Shown: positions 32,465-41,729, counted from the first letter of the stretch. The stretch is DNA of 64,000 nt from Lutimonas zeaxanthinifaciens (GCF_030503675.1 NZ_CP129964.1:3038001-3102000), one strand, 5' to 3'. Notes: a model not told the origin generated them from the sequence alone. Numbers and translations are program-made.

Positions 32465-32492
32465 ATGTGATACAAAAAGATTATACCAAAAA

Positions 32493-32524
32493 TTGGATAT
32501 TGTGAACAGAAGGCATTAAATTTC
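32493..32524 (+). promoter_or_regulatory. Candidate promoter of the SDR gene
   Basis: TTG (32493-32495), 21 nt, TAAATTTC (32517-32524), seven of eight matches to the -7 consensus, about 20 nt before the ATG. Confidence 0.4.
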
Positions 32525-32544
32525 GTTTTTAAAAAATTTTTAAC

Positions 32545-33300
32545 ATGGAAAGAATTGCACTTATAACAGGAGCTACTTCTGGAATCGGTGAAGCAACTGC
32601 AAAGTTATTTGCTAAAAATAAGATCAATCTGATTCTTTGCGGGAGGCGTAAGGAAAGACTGAAGGCATTAGAATCTGAACTGAGTTCTTTAGTTAGAGTG
32701 AGAACCTTATCTTTTGATGTTGGCAATAATAAACAAGTAAGGACCCAATTGAACAACCTTGAAAAGGAATGGAAAAACATTGATATTTTAATCAATAACG
32801 CAGGAGGGGCCCATGGACTTGAGCAATTTGTTGATGGAAGTATTGAGGACTGGGAGAAAATGATCGATTTTAACCTCAAAGGACTTCTTTATGTATCTAA
32901 GGTGATCATACCAGGCATGGTTACACGTAAGAAAGGACAGATCATCAACATAAGTTCCATTGCTGGAAAACAAACCTATTCCAATGGACTGGTTTATTGC
33001 GCCAGCAAATCAGGTGTCGAAGCTATTAGCAAAGGAATGAGATTAGAACTCGTACCCCATGGAATAAGAGTCTGCAATATAGCCCCCGGGGCGGTTGACA
33101 CAGAATTTTCAACAGTTCGATTCAAAGGTGATAAAGAAAAAGCCAATAATGTCTATAAGAATTTCGAACCCTTGATTGCTCAGGATATAGCCGATTGTAT
33201 TTTATATTGTGTTAATGTCCCCCCTCATGTTCAAATAGCAGACATGACTATCTTCCCGGCAGCCCAAAGTGATGCAACAACAATTCATAGAAAGATTTAA
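32545..33300 (+). CDS. SDR family NAD(P)-dependent oxidoreductase (YdfG-like)
   Basis: Classical short-chain dehydrogenase of 251 residues: cofactor loop TGATSGIG at the N-terminus, LCGRRKERL favouring NADP, NNAG, active-site Ser (ISSIAG) and YCASK with the catalytic Tyr and Lys. The closest look is to YdfG-type 3-hydroxy acid/serine dehydrogenases (NIAPGAVDTEFS). The substrate is unknown. It is a single gene followed by a palindrome and then the stress protein gene. Confidence 0.92.
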   Translation: MERIALITGATSGIGEATAKLFAKNKINLILCGRRKERLKALESELSSLVRVRTLSFDVGNNKQVRTQLNNLEKEWKNIDILINNAGGAHGLEQFVDGSIEDWEKMIDFNLKGLLYVSKVIIPGMVTRKKGQIINISSIAGKQTYSNGLVYCASKSGVEAISKGMRLELVPHGIRVCNIAPGAVDTEFSTVRFKGDKEKANNVYKNFEPLIAQDIADCILYCVNVPPHVQIADMTIFPAAQSDATTIHRKI

Positions 33301-33338
33301 TATTATTATCTGACAGAGAATTTCAAATTTTATCTTTT

Positions 33339-33356
33339 CAATGATCCGGATCATTG
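33339..33356. promoter_or_regulatory. 18-bp perfect palindrome upstream of the universal stress protein gene
   Basis: CAATGATCCGGATCATTG is self-complementary. Its core ATGAT-N4-ATCAT has the same half-sites as the hydrogenase operator at 4559-4572. There is no T-run, so it is not a terminator for the SDR gene. It lies 109 nt before the start of the stress protein gene. Confidence 0.45.
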
Positions 33357-33464
33357 GAATTCGTGACCCCCATCATTTTAGGAACAGGCAAAATACTTTA
33401 ACTTACCAGAGTCCTTTAGCAGCTTGGTCTTAATAACATTTTGTTTCATTTAAATTCAATAGTC

Positions 33465-33899
33465 ATGAAAAATATCCTTCTGACAATAGACTTCGACAAC
33501 AATGAAATTGTTCTTATTGACAAAGCAATCGAAATAGCAGCTGTCTTTGATGCCAAAATCTGGTTGTTACATGTAGTTGCTCCTGAACCCGACTTCGTAG
33601 GACTGGACGTAGGGCCACAGTATATCAGAGATACAAGAGCTGAGGAGTTAAAACGAGAACGGAGATTATTAGCGGATTACACAGATGTTATAAAATTAGA
33701 AAACGTGAGTTGCGAAGGTATTTTAATTCAGGGAGCCACCATTGAAATGATTTTGAGTGAAGCTGAAAAATTGAATACAGATCTGATCATTATTGGCCGC
33801 CATGAACACAACATTATGTATAAAGCCTTTTTTGGTTCCGTAGCCTCCGGAGTAATCAAAAAATCCAAAATACCCGTAATGATTGTTCCAGTTGAGTAA
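33465..33899 (+). CDS. Universal stress protein (UspA family)
   Basis: 144 residues from the ATG at 33465 (a TTG at 33441 is in frame but adds no family sequence). The start MKNILLTIDFDNNEIVLIDKAIEIA, and the ATP-loop region IIIGRHEHNIMYKAFFGSVASGV with the downstream Ser, are typical, although the Gly-x2-Gly-x9-Gly loop is altered (GRHEHN), so nucleotide binding is uncertain. The palindrome upstream could place it under the CRP/FNR-type regulator proposed for the hydrogenases. Confidence 0.9.
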   Translation: MKNILLTIDFDNNEIVLIDKAIEIAAVFDAKIWLLHVVAPEPDFVGLDVGPQYIRDTRAEELKRERRLLADYTDVIKLENVSCEGILIQGATIEMILSEAEKLNTDLIIIGRHEHNIMYKAFFGSVASGVIKKSKIPVMIVPVE

Positions 33900-33906
33900 T
33901 GAAAAA

Positions 33907-35001
33907 TCACTCTTTGATGAACTTTAAACTTTCCGTTATGTTCTCATTGGAAAGTTTCAAAATATAGATTCCGGGAGTTAAATTGGAAATATTTAAGGCC
34001 TTATTATACTCAATAACCTGATCAAAAACCTTTTCTCCGAGTAAGCTGTAAATCTCAATATTTCCGGATACAAATTGCTTATCGACATTCAGGAAATCAC
34101 TGGCCGGGTTTGGAAAAACCTTATTTGTATCAAGACTGTAATTTTCCACACTTAATGTCTCAGAGATCAAGGAATACAGAGCCGCATCTCCAAGAGCATT
34201 CTTTTCAGCACTTATATAATGCTGTGATGCATCAGAATATGCAATTGCTTCCGTTTGAAAGGATTCACTTAAAGGAATATTCAGATTATTTTTTTCTATA
34301 GTTCCATTAGAAAAGATTCCGTTTGAAAAGCCTGATAATTCAATTAAAAATGCCCTGATCCCTGAATAACCTGTCAAAAGCACTTTATTTGAATCCGAAT
34401 TGTATGTTCCTCCTGTTACCAGACCTGAAGCATTAAACTCGTCGATTCTCTGAATCTCATAAGTTCCCGGTGTTTTTGGAAGTTTATAGATATTTGTTCT
34501 TTGATCAACCCAGTTTTTGGTAAAAATAAACAGATCGGGCCCAAAAGCGATCAAAGCCTCCGCATCAAAATTTGTATCATTCGGAGCACTCTCAAAATCA
34601 TTCTGGTCCGCATATGAAAAGTCAATAATTTCAGCAGCAACGTTTTCTGAATTTAAATAATCTGCTTTGGAAATCTTATAAACCCGAAGATTCTTTCGAT
34701 TCCCGTTATTGTTTCCAAAATCCCCAACATAAATGAACTCCGTATCATGACAAATATCCTCCCAGTCCACGTTGGTTGCATTTCCAATCTCAACCGTCCT
34801 GATCACATTCCCGGTTTCAACATTAATTTCATACAGTGCATTCATTCCTTCTGAATCATTATGCGTGATTAACCTGTCGCTAAAGAAGATGAGGCCCGAG
34901 GTTTCTGCAACATCATCACTTAAAAAAGTTAACCGGGAAAAATCCTGAGAAAATCCTAAAAAAGTAAAAATAAAAAATAATAAGGGTAATGCTTTTATCA
35001 T
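33907..35001 (-). CDS. Secreted protein with propeller-like region and T9SS sorting domain
   Basis: 364 residues: signal peptide (to LGFSQD), a region of beta-propeller-like repeats (NVDWEDICHDTEFIYVGDFG, DAEALIAFGPDLFIFTKNW), and a type A T9SS domain from VFPNPASDFLNV to the end. The WEDI...YVGDFGNN pattern occurs in esterase-like or SdiA-regulated surface proteins of this phylum, but I cannot name a reaction. It converges with the stress protein gene seven nt away. Confidence 0.85.
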   Translation of the reverse strand: MIKALPLLFFIFTFLGFSQDFSRLTFLSDDVAETSGLIFFSDRLITHNDSEGMNALYEINVETGNVIRTVEIGNATNVDWEDICHDTEFIYVGDFGNNNGNRKNLRVYKISKADYLNSENVAAEIIDFSYADQNDFESAPNDTNFDAEALIAFGPDLFIFTKNWVDQRTNIYKLPKTPGTYEIQRIDEFNASGLVTGGTYNSDSNKVLLTGYSGIRAFLIELSGFSNGIFSNGTIEKNNLNIPLSESFQTEAIAYSDASQHYISAEKNALGDAALYSLISETLSVENYSLDTNKVFPNPASDFLNVDKQFVSGNIEIYSLLGEKVFDQVIEYNKALNISNLTPGIYILKLSNENITESLKFIKE

Positions 35002-35171
35002 ACAGAGGGGATATAATTCAATTTATTATTGTATAAAGTTAATCAATTTTAAATAACAAATCTAAACTGTATCTTCTATACTAAGCCAGCAAATCAAACG
35101 TTATATGATTCTATTGCTATTTATTTTTTATCCATTAGGATATTGAATCGAAAAAAAGAATTTTGCTATTT

Positions 35172-35300
35172 ATGAAAAAGGTAAAGTACAAGGATTTGCT
35201 CATCCATTCTTTAGAGCTAAGGGTTTTTCTTCTGGAACTGGATACTCAACTTTCAAAATTAGAAATTGACATCCAAAAAAACACAGAGGAATTGAACTGA
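35172..35300 (+). CDS. Possible 42-residue small protein
   Basis: ATG to TGA; the product is a single amphipathic helix (LIHSLELRVFLLELDTQLSK) ending in charged residues (KNTEELN). It is followed about 100 nt later by another small frame on the same strand. Helical content and the clean start and stop argue for it; there is no recognisable family. Confidence 0.35.
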   Translation: MKKVKYKDLLIHSLELRVFLLELDTQLSKLEIDIQKNTEELN

Positions 35301-35403
35301 CGAAGAAGACCGATCAACTGCTTGTGCGGCATCTTTTTGAGCATATTTTTTATAACATGTTTACTTTAACTCTTAGATTACACTAAGACATAAACAACTT
35401 GCT

Positions 35404-35526
35404 ATGTTACAAATTCATTCCCCAAGCAGAGAAGAAATTAAGAATTTCTTGAAGAAAATTGAAATGCGTATTCGTCGCAACGAATTAAAAGAAAAAACGA
35501 TCCATAAATTTGAGTCGAGACTGTAA
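35404..35526 (+). CDS. Possible 40-residue basic small protein
   Basis: The product is Lys/Arg-rich and helical (SREEIKNFLKKIEMRIRR). It aligns with the frame at 30993-31112 through K-x-FL-x-x-IE-x-R-(I/V)-basic-basic, suggesting a small paralogous family of nucleic-acid- or membrane-binding peptides. No Shine-Dalgarno sequence is obvious. Confidence 0.4.
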   Translation: MLQIHSPSREEIKNFLKKIEMRIRRNELKEKTIHKFESRL

Positions 35527-35630
35527 TTATATCTTGCAAAATCTGAAAGGATGTTGTGTAAATATGATCTAGATGCAAATTTGAAAAAAAAAGCAGTGTT
35601 AGAAACATATCGCTTATTTTTCCCCTGAGT

Positions 35631-35654
35631 ACCAGTTGCCTCCAGGCAACTGGT
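35631..35654. terminator. Strong hairpin downstream of the small genes
   Basis: ACCAGTTGCC, loop TCCA, GGCAACTGGT: a perfect 10-bp stem followed after four bases by AATTTTT on the plus strand. Probably a terminator for plus-strand transcripts; the T-run is displaced, so this is not certain. Confidence 0.55.
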
Positions 35655-35679
35655 CCTAATTTTTATCTTCCTATAACTA

Positions 35680-37257
35680 TTAAGAACCCGAGACAGGAAT
35701 TAATCGCGCTGAAAGGTCAGGTTGTTCCATTTCCGGATCGAGAGGAAACATGGGCCTGTTGATTCTCTTGTATCCCAATCTGCTTAGATCCTGATCGACA
35801 CCTCCAGGAGTTAATGCCATTACCCAGTCCGCTCTCATATTATACAATTCTGGCACCAAATATCCTATTTTAACCACCACGACATCGGCTTCACGAGGCT
35901 TAAGGTCCAGCTCCGTAAAATCACTTTCATTATGATATGGTTTTCTTTTTTTTGTGACAATAACATATACACTCCCCACCTTAATAACAACTTCCACTTC
36001 CGCATCTTTATCGCCTTTCTTGATCGCCGTTACTTTACCTTTCAGTTTTACCGGAGGAGCAAAACGATCATCTACTGCGGCCCCTGCATAACCTTCAATT
36101 TCTGCACCCAATCCGGCCTCCAGCGCTAATTCAACTAATTCTGGTCCTGGAATAGAAGCATAAATTAGTGTTTTACCCTGTTCTGTCTGAAATTCCTTTC
36201 GCTTAAAAATCTCATGAAGCGTCCAGGTAACATCTCCGGCACCACCTGCAGTTGGGTTATCACCCATATCACTTATAATAAAAGGGGTCTCCGAACTTGC
36301 CAAAGCCTGGTTCAGGCTTTCTTCTAGCGTAGCCACAGGAGCTACAAAGACAAACTCGTTTCTTACATCCCAAAAACTTTGGGCCAACGATTCAGCACTC
36401 TCCGAGACAGCCTCTTCATCATCTCCTGTTACCATTACCACAGCATGATTTCTCGGTTCATCCGCCCAGGCATAACCAATCCAGATTGCAGCATCAATGA
36501 CTCCTTCTTTTTTTGTGATGGGGTCTACTTTAGCATATAAACTTTTACCTGGTTCAATCCGCGTACTTGTTTTTTCTCCGGGCAATAAAATAGGAACCGG
36601 TATCCATGCTTTAAATTTTGGTTTTCCTAATCCATTCTCCAGGCGCTCGAGTAAATTATCCAGAGCTCTTTTCTTGGATTCCAGGGCATCTTCATGAGGA
36701 GCCATTCTATAGCACGTTATCAAATCACTTTCTTCTGCAAGTCTTTTGGATACATTTCCGTGTAGGTCCATTGAGGTAGAGATAATGGTTTTATCTCCAA
36801 CTACTTCCCTGACTCTCGAGATCATATCTCCTTCAGGGTCATCCATCCCTTCGACACTCATCGCTCCGTGGATGTCAAAAAAAAGTCCATCATAAGGAAG
36901 GTTCTCCCTGAGCATATCAATCGTCTTTCCCATGAGTGATTCATAAGCTTCTCGAGTTACTGTTCCTCCGGGTAAAGCGTGGCCTTTAATGGTTGGAAAC
37001 CAAAGGGCTCTTTTCCTGTTTATGGAATCTTCCGACATAAACGGATAATAATCAAAAACAGCCTCACCTGATTTTGCATGAAATGCATCCTCATGAGTTA
37101 AAGCAGGAGAAAACGTACTCGATTCAATGGCAAGACCGGCAATGGCTACTCGAGGAAGTTCAGACTGAGGATCCAAAGAATCTTTTTTTCTCTGTGTTTC
37201 GCAGGAAACGAGACTGATAAGTAGGATAATTATACTGATGCGTACGGTTTGAGTCAT
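35680..37257 (-). CDS. M81 family metallopeptidase (MlrC-like), lipoprotein
   Basis: 525 residues. A lipobox (LISLVSCETQ) follows the signal sequence. The two M81 domains are recognised from LAIESSTFSPALT, the metal-site segments FFDIHGAMSVEGMDDPEGD and SMDLHGNVS, and MAPHEDA, then a C-terminal half with DMGDNPTAGGAGD. MlrC is the third enzyme of microcystin breakdown, but most family members have unknown peptide or amide substrates, so this should not be read as toxin degradation. It is a single gene facing the small-protein gap. Confidence 0.87.
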   Translation of the reverse strand: MTQTVRISIIILLISLVSCETQRKKDSLDPQSELPRVAIAGLAIESSTFSPALTHEDAFHAKSGEAVFDYYPFMSEDSINRKRALWFPTIKGHALPGGTVTREAYESLMGKTIDMLRENLPYDGLFFDIHGAMSVEGMDDPEGDMISRVREVVGDKTIISTSMDLHGNVSKRLAEESDLITCYRMAPHEDALESKKRALDNLLERLENGLGKPKFKAWIPVPILLPGEKTSTRIEPGKSLYAKVDPITKKEGVIDAAIWIGYAWADEPRNHAVVMVTGDDEEAVSESAESLAQSFWDVRNEFVFVAPVATLEESLNQALASSETPFIISDMGDNPTAGGAGDVTWTLHEIFKRKEFQTEQGKTLIYASIPGPELVELALEAGLGAEIEGYAGAAVDDRFAPPVKLKGKVTAIKKGDKDAEVEVVIKVGSVYVIVTKKRKPYHNESDFTELDLKPREADVVVVKIGYLVPELYNMRADWVMALTPGGVDQDLSRLGYKRINRPMFPLDPEMEQPDLSARLIPVSGS

Positions 37258-37428
37258 AATATTTTAAAGTTTTTCATGTTAATTTAATCGTCATCCTCGG
37301 AAGTATCCTGAAATGATGGCATAAGACTATTGATTCATCAAAATTGATCAATAAAAATAGGACAATTTCTGTTTTATTTACAAACTATTTTGAGAATACT
37401 CTATATCACTTTTCCCGTTTAACGGAAT

Positions 37429-37461
37429 AAAAAAATCCCCGTCTTTGTTCAAGACGGGGAT
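37429..37461 (-). terminator. Terminator of the collagen-like lipoprotein gene
   Basis: Minus-strand stem ATCCCCGTCTT, loop GAACA, AAGACGGGGAT followed by seven T. It lies about 58 nt past the stop at 37519. Confidence 0.88.
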
Positions 37462-37518
37462 TCAGGTCAATTAATTCTGTTAAAAACTTAAACTAAACAC
37501 AGAACATTTTTACATTTT

Positions 37519-38049
37519 TTAATTGACGCGTTTCACTTCCTCTATTTCCAATCCTTTTAAAACGTTTTCCATTTTTTTCAGATCCAGCTCCTTTGCATAA
37601 TCCGCAGGAATCACTGCGATTCGAAAAATCAAATTATCCGTATCAATCGGATCCAATCTGCCAAAATCTGCCGTACCGTCTAAAAACAATCGAACATCAA
37701 ACAAGGTATGATCAAAAGTATACAGAAGGATGCCACTATCTCTAAAAATAGTTTGCGGTAAGGGTTCCCATATATCTGTTCCCTCAAATACACCCATTAG
37801 CCTGTAAACAAGAACAACATCGCTTTCAAAAACTTCAATTTCCTCAGGTATATCAACATAATACTCAAAATTGGTTCCAACGTTCAGATCGGCTTCCACT
37901 TCAAATACCTGCCCCAGCAAACCAACACCACCATCTTCACCCGGAGGGCCAGTTGGACCAGGTGGTCCCGGAATTCCAGGAGGTCCGACAGGACCTTCAC
38001 AAGAGGCTAAAAAAATAATTGTAAAGAATAAAATGTATAATTTTCTCAT
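37519..38049 (-). CDS. Lipoprotein with short collagen-like stretch
   Basis: 176 residues from the ATG at 38049 (an upstream in-frame ATG at 38076 would put nine residues before the signal). A lipobox (FLASCEGP) is followed at once by about seven Gly-X-Y triplets (GPVGPPGIPGPPGPTGPPG), then an all-beta domain (FEYYVDIPEEIEVFESDVVL, IFRDSGILLYTFDH). Collagen-like stretches of this kind sit directly after the lipidated Cys in other Bacteroidota lipoproteins and probably act as a stalk. The function of the C-terminal domain is unknown. Confidence 0.82.
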   Translation of the reverse strand: MRKLYILFFTIIFLASCEGPVGPPGIPGPPGPTGPPGEDGGVGLLGQVFEVEADLNVGTNFEYYVDIPEEIEVFESDVVLVYRLMGVFEGTDIWEPLPQTIFRDSGILLYTFDHTLFDVRLFLDGTADFGRLDPIDTDNLIFRIAVIPADYAKELDLKKMENVLKGLEIEEVKRVN

Positions 38050-38170
38050 AATCGATGTTTTCAAGTATTCAGACAATTATCGGGCCAAAATTTATTTGAG
38101 CCTATTTTTGGTCCATCAATGAAAGCTGGATTCTTAAATTTAAACCTAAACATTATGATGGATCAAAAGA

Positions 38171-38196
38171 AAAGCCCTGATAATTACCAGAGCCTG
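38171..38196 (-). terminator. Probable terminator of the sugar isomerase-like gene
   Basis: Minus-strand stem (GGCTCTG with CAGGGCTT, including G-U pairs) around an 8-nt loop, followed by TTTTCTTTT. It lies some 20 nt past the stop at 38218. Confidence 0.6.
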
Positions 38197-38217
38197 TTCT
38201 TATGCGCTTTTTACTAT

Positions 38218-39084
38218 TTAATAATTGGTCGTTTTTAAATAATCCAGACTTTTCCGGACACTTTCCAAGGGTGTAAAATTATACTTTTCTACCTCTACGA
38301 TACCATATTTTAAACCGGACTCCTTTTTATGCTTAAATATTTCGGTAAAATCCATTTCTCCACTTTCACCTAACTCCTTTTCATCTTTAATATGCCATAA
38401 CATGAATCTTCCGGGGTATTTTTCAAAATAATTCAGTGCGTCTTTCCCGCCTTTTTTGATCCAGTAGAGATCTAACTGAAACATCACTTTATCAGGATCA
38501 CTTAATTCCAACATATAATCATAGACAGGCTTCCCATCAAACACGGTAGAAAACTCCTTATCGTGATTATGGTATCCAAAATAAATTCCTTTCGCCCGGC
38601 ACTTCTCGCCAACTGCATTAAAATATTCAATATACTTTTTTAATCCTTCCAGGCTCTCATAACCTTCTCTGCCCATCCAGGGCTGAACAATCCATTTTAC
38701 CCCTGCCGCGGAATGTGCCTCAATGGCCTGGTCCCACCATGCCATGGTTTCGGCCCACTTTTCTTTTGAGGGAAGATTCTGACCGGTGTGGGAGCCCAGG
38801 AATTGCAATCCGTTATCTTCGCATAATTTCTTAAACTCCATAGGTTCCATTCCATAAAATTTTCCATCCCTGTAACCCGCGGCCTCAACAAATTTAAATC
38901 CCATCTGTCCTACCTTGGCCACGGTCCCTTTGGCATCTGTATTCATATCCTGTCTAACCGAATACAACTGCAGACCAATAAAATCATCTTTTGGAACAGG
39001 ATCAATCGTTGTAAATCCCTGAATGACCAGCGCCAAAATTCCAATAAAAAACAAACCTTTTAAGGCTTTCGTTTTAAAACCCAT
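38218..39084 (-). CDS. Secreted sugar phosphate isomerase/epimerase-like TIM-barrel protein
   Basis: 288 residues with an N-terminal signal/anchor (GLFFIGILALVIQGFTT). The AP endonuclease 2/xylose isomerase-like fold is shown by GLQLYSVRQDM, GFKFVEAAGY, QFLGSHTGQN, YFGYHNHDKEF (metal-site His and Glu) and QLDLYWIKKGG, MLWHIKDE. In Bacteroidota these exported barrels act on sugars or cyclitols, but the substrate is unknown. It forms a single-gene unit with a terminator downstream. Confidence 0.88.
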   Translation of the reverse strand: MGFKTKALKGLFFIGILALVIQGFTTIDPVPKDDFIGLQLYSVRQDMNTDAKGTVAKVGQMGFKFVEAAGYRDGKFYGMEPMEFKKLCEDNGLQFLGSHTGQNLPSKEKWAETMAWWDQAIEAHSAAGVKWIVQPWMGREGYESLEGLKKYIEYFNAVGEKCRAKGIYFGYHNHDKEFSTVFDGKPVYDYMLELSDPDKVMFQLDLYWIKKGGKDALNYFEKYPGRFMLWHIKDEKELGESGEMDFTEIFKHKKESGLKYGIVEVEKYNFTPLESVRKSLDYLKTTNY

Positions 39085-39266
39085 AATGTAATTTTTAAAT
39101 TCTAATAAAATAGTTCGATAATGATCATAAAGAGATCCCAGGTAAATTTTTAAATTTAGGAATCTGACTGGATGACCTTTACAAATTTACCAATTATGAG
39201 AAATTAGCGGTTCATCTTATGGATAAAATATTCGATAAGATATGGTCCAAAATAAGATTGAAAAAA

Positions 39267-41729
39267 TTAAATGTCCTTTTTTGGTGAAATCGTAGTTTTG
39301 GTGTCCGGGAACTCCTTTAAATATACATCCTGTTGAGGGAACGGAATCTCGATACCGTGTTTTTCGAATAGGTTATAAATAGCAATGGATACATCACTTT
39401 TCGCTTTTAATCCCACTTCATAATGGACCCAGAACCTCAATCTAAAATTCAATGAACTGTCACCGAAATCACTAAACAAAGCCTGAGGTTCGGGATCCTT
39501 CAATGCATCTTCACTGCTCTTAACAGCTTCCTTCAATATCTCAAGGATCTTGTTCGGATCCGATCCGTATTTTGTTCCAATCAAAATTTCAACTCTTTTA
39601 ATGCTATCTGACAAGGTCCAGTTGATCAGATCATTGGCAATCAGGTTGTTATTAGGAACCACCACTTCTGCCCCGTCAAAGGTAATTACACTTGAGGACC
39701 GAACACCGATCCTGTCAACGGTACCAAGGAGATTGTTTACTTCAACCGTGTCCCCCACATGAATCGGCCTTTCAAATACAAGAATCAGACCCGAGACAAA
39801 ATTCGAAATAACCGTTTGAAGCCCAAAACCAATACCAAGGCCCAAAGCTCCGGCCATTAAATTAAACTTGCTCAAATCAATTCCGAGAGAAGAAAGTGCG
39901 AAAACAATTCCAAAAGCAATGATCAAATACCTAACCACAAGAGAAATCGCCGCAGGAACACCTTTGGGAAGCTTTACCAGTTTCAGCGAAACGTTTCCAC
40001 TGTCAAACAGGAAGGAAACAATACTTGTAGTCAAAAAGGAGACAGTTAAAATAAATATGAATTGAACGATGTCTCCAAGGGTAAATGTAATATTTCCAAT
40101 TTGATAAGGGTCAGAAAAAATGTCTGTAAAGAATCCTTGCAGGGGATCGAGCAAATCGATCATTTTCAGGAAAAACAAGAACCACATAATGAATGCGATA
40201 ACCCTGATTACCTGTAAGGCCTTCATTTCGAGGGCGAACTTTTTTTCAAAATCAATTTCCTGCCTAGTACTGAAATTCCAGTGAATTATTCCAATTACCA
40301 AGCCACCAAATATCATCAGAATGCCATAAAAGATCAGGGTAAACACTCCACTCTGTGTACTCACTTTTAGGGTAAGGTCGGTTAAATTGGTATATCCCAG
40401 AATATTCGATACCACTGAAACAAAAAGAAGGAAGTAAACCAAAGGTGTCAACCGAATCAGCAATAAACCAAAATTCCCGATTTTCATTTTTCGGGTCTTC
40501 ATATAAGGCCTGGTAAAAGCAATAAGGACCCCTACTACCAATAAGGCCTCAAACAAAAGATATATTCTGTACTGAGCCGAGGAAAACCACATATACGTTT
40601 TGGCCGTATCCAGGACATAGAAGATAATGACAAAGTAAATAATGTTCTTAAACCTTTTGTACATGTATGGCTGAACCAATGGGATGGAGACAATAAGGAT
40701 CAGGAAAATCAAAATATTTCCCAAAAGCATAGGGGTATTGACAAAGTATAATTTTGCTATGACAAGAGATGCGAAAACCATACTGACAATGGTTCGGTTG
40801 AATATGACATCCTTGGCATTTTGAAGGTCACCATCCTCCTCATTGAAAGGATACTTATCAAATATCTTTTTCAAAAACAGGATCAAACCAACCAACAGTG
40901 CAACGCTGATAATATAAATATAAATACTGTTCTCGTTAGATTTTATGAATTTACTTATACCAAGTACATTTTCAGAGATGGATTCTACTTCATCCTTTTC
41001 CCCCTGATTCTTTTCCGGACTCTTAAATGATGACTTCCAAAGGGGTTCATGCCTTAAATAAAACAAATTATACACCTCGGAATTCTTGAGGGTATTGAGA
41101 TCATCAATAACTTCGTTTACAATTAATTTCTGATCATTTATTTTTGATTCAAGAACCAGATACTCATTATTTTCCCTGGTAATTGCCCGATTTATTTTTT
41201 TGTACTCGTCCCAGATCTGTTTTACACTTTTTAATACTTCCAGGGGAACTTTTTCCTTTACCGCATTTTCATAGGTGAGCCTCCAGGTTTCTTCATTAAA
41301 TGTGGTGAGTTCCTGAACGATAACATTTCTATCCTCACGGTCATTAATAACAGATTCCCATCCGCTTAAATGATCATGATATCCACTCCATTTCTTAATC
41401 AGGTTATTGATTTTCTGGCGATTCGGATTGGCTGAAACAAAATGTTCTTTTCTTTTTTTCTGAGCCTTTATAAATGCGGCATATTCCGGAAACAACGAGT
41501 CTATTTTTTTGATAGAACGTGCCATTGTGGTTTTTCGAGAAGTCGCTTTTATATTCGCCGAAGCAGACTCAACCTTCTGAATAATTTCAGTAACCTTTAT
41601 GGGCTTCGGAATCGCTTTTCCTGTAGAATCCACGGCCACTTCAGAAACTATCTGTCCCAACCCAAAAAAAGGATGTAATACAAGAATAAAAAAAGTAACG
41701 GATTTCAAAAACAATTTCATTCTTTTCAA
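39267..41729 (-). CDS. MscS-family mechanosensitive channel, long form
   Basis: 820 residues: signal peptide, a periplasmic coiled-coil part of about 240 residues, about ten TM helices, then the MscS core. The pore helix (NLMAGALGLGIGFGLQTVIS), the beta domain (HVGDTVEVNNLLGTVDRIGV, VPNNNLIANDLINW) and the C-terminal alpha/beta domain are complete. It resembles MscK/MscM-type large channels and should release solutes on osmotic downshock. It lies 30 nt downstream of the gene at 41760-42404 on the same strand. Confidence 0.92.
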   Translation of the reverse strand: MKRMKLFLKSVTFFILVLHPFFGLGQIVSEVAVDSTGKAIPKPIKVTEIIQKVESASANIKATSRKTTMARSIKKIDSLFPEYAAFIKAQKKRKEHFVSANPNRQKINNLIKKWSGYHDHLSGWESVINDREDRNVIVQELTTFNEETWRLTYENAVKEKVPLEVLKSVKQIWDEYKKINRAITRENNEYLVLESKINDQKLIVNEVIDDLNTLKNSEVYNLFYLRHEPLWKSSFKSPEKNQGEKDEVESISENVLGISKFIKSNENSIYIYIISVALLVGLILFLKKIFDKYPFNEEDGDLQNAKDVIFNRTIVSMVFASLVIAKLYFVNTPMLLGNILIFLILIVSIPLVQPYMYKRFKNIIYFVIIFYVLDTAKTYMWFSSAQYRIYLLFEALLVVGVLIAFTRPYMKTRKMKIGNFGLLLIRLTPLVYFLLFVSVVSNILGYTNLTDLTLKVSTQSGVFTLIFYGILMIFGGLVIGIIHWNFSTRQEIDFEKKFALEMKALQVIRVIAFIMWFLFFLKMIDLLDPLQGFFTDIFSDPYQIGNITFTLGDIVQFIFILTVSFLTTSIVSFLFDSGNVSLKLVKLPKGVPAAISLVVRYLIIAFGIVFALSSLGIDLSKFNLMAGALGLGIGFGLQTVISNFVSGLILVFERPIHVGDTVEVNNLLGTVDRIGVRSSSVITFDGAEVVVPNNNLIANDLINWTLSDSIKRVEILIGTKYGSDPNKILEILKEAVKSSEDALKDPEPQALFSDFGDSSLNFRLRFWVHYEVGLKAKSDVSIAIYNLFEKHGIEIPFPQQDVYLKEFPDTKTTISPKKDI

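Larger units (their letters stand above)
35002..35679. other. 678-nt gap with small reading frames and a hairpin
   Basis: Two plausible small genes on the plus strand (35172-35300 and 35404-35526) and one strong hairpin (35631-35654). A further 25-codon frame (35551-35628) has nothing to support it. The first 170 nt are AT-rich and contain no recognised promoter match. Confidence 0.5.

Noticed and set aside
35551-35628. 25-codon frame after the small proteins
   Set aside because: Very short, no family, no ribosome site, and no similarity to the neighbouring small frames.
35680-37257. Reading the M81 protein as a microcystin-degrading enzyme
   Set aside because: MlrA, MlrB and MlrD genes are absent and most M81 proteins occur in organisms with no link to microcystin.
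37331-37352. TTGATTCATCAA and TTGATCAA repeats near the M81 gene start
   Set aside because: The spacing between half-sites is two bases, not four, and the region is AT-rich, so chance is likely.
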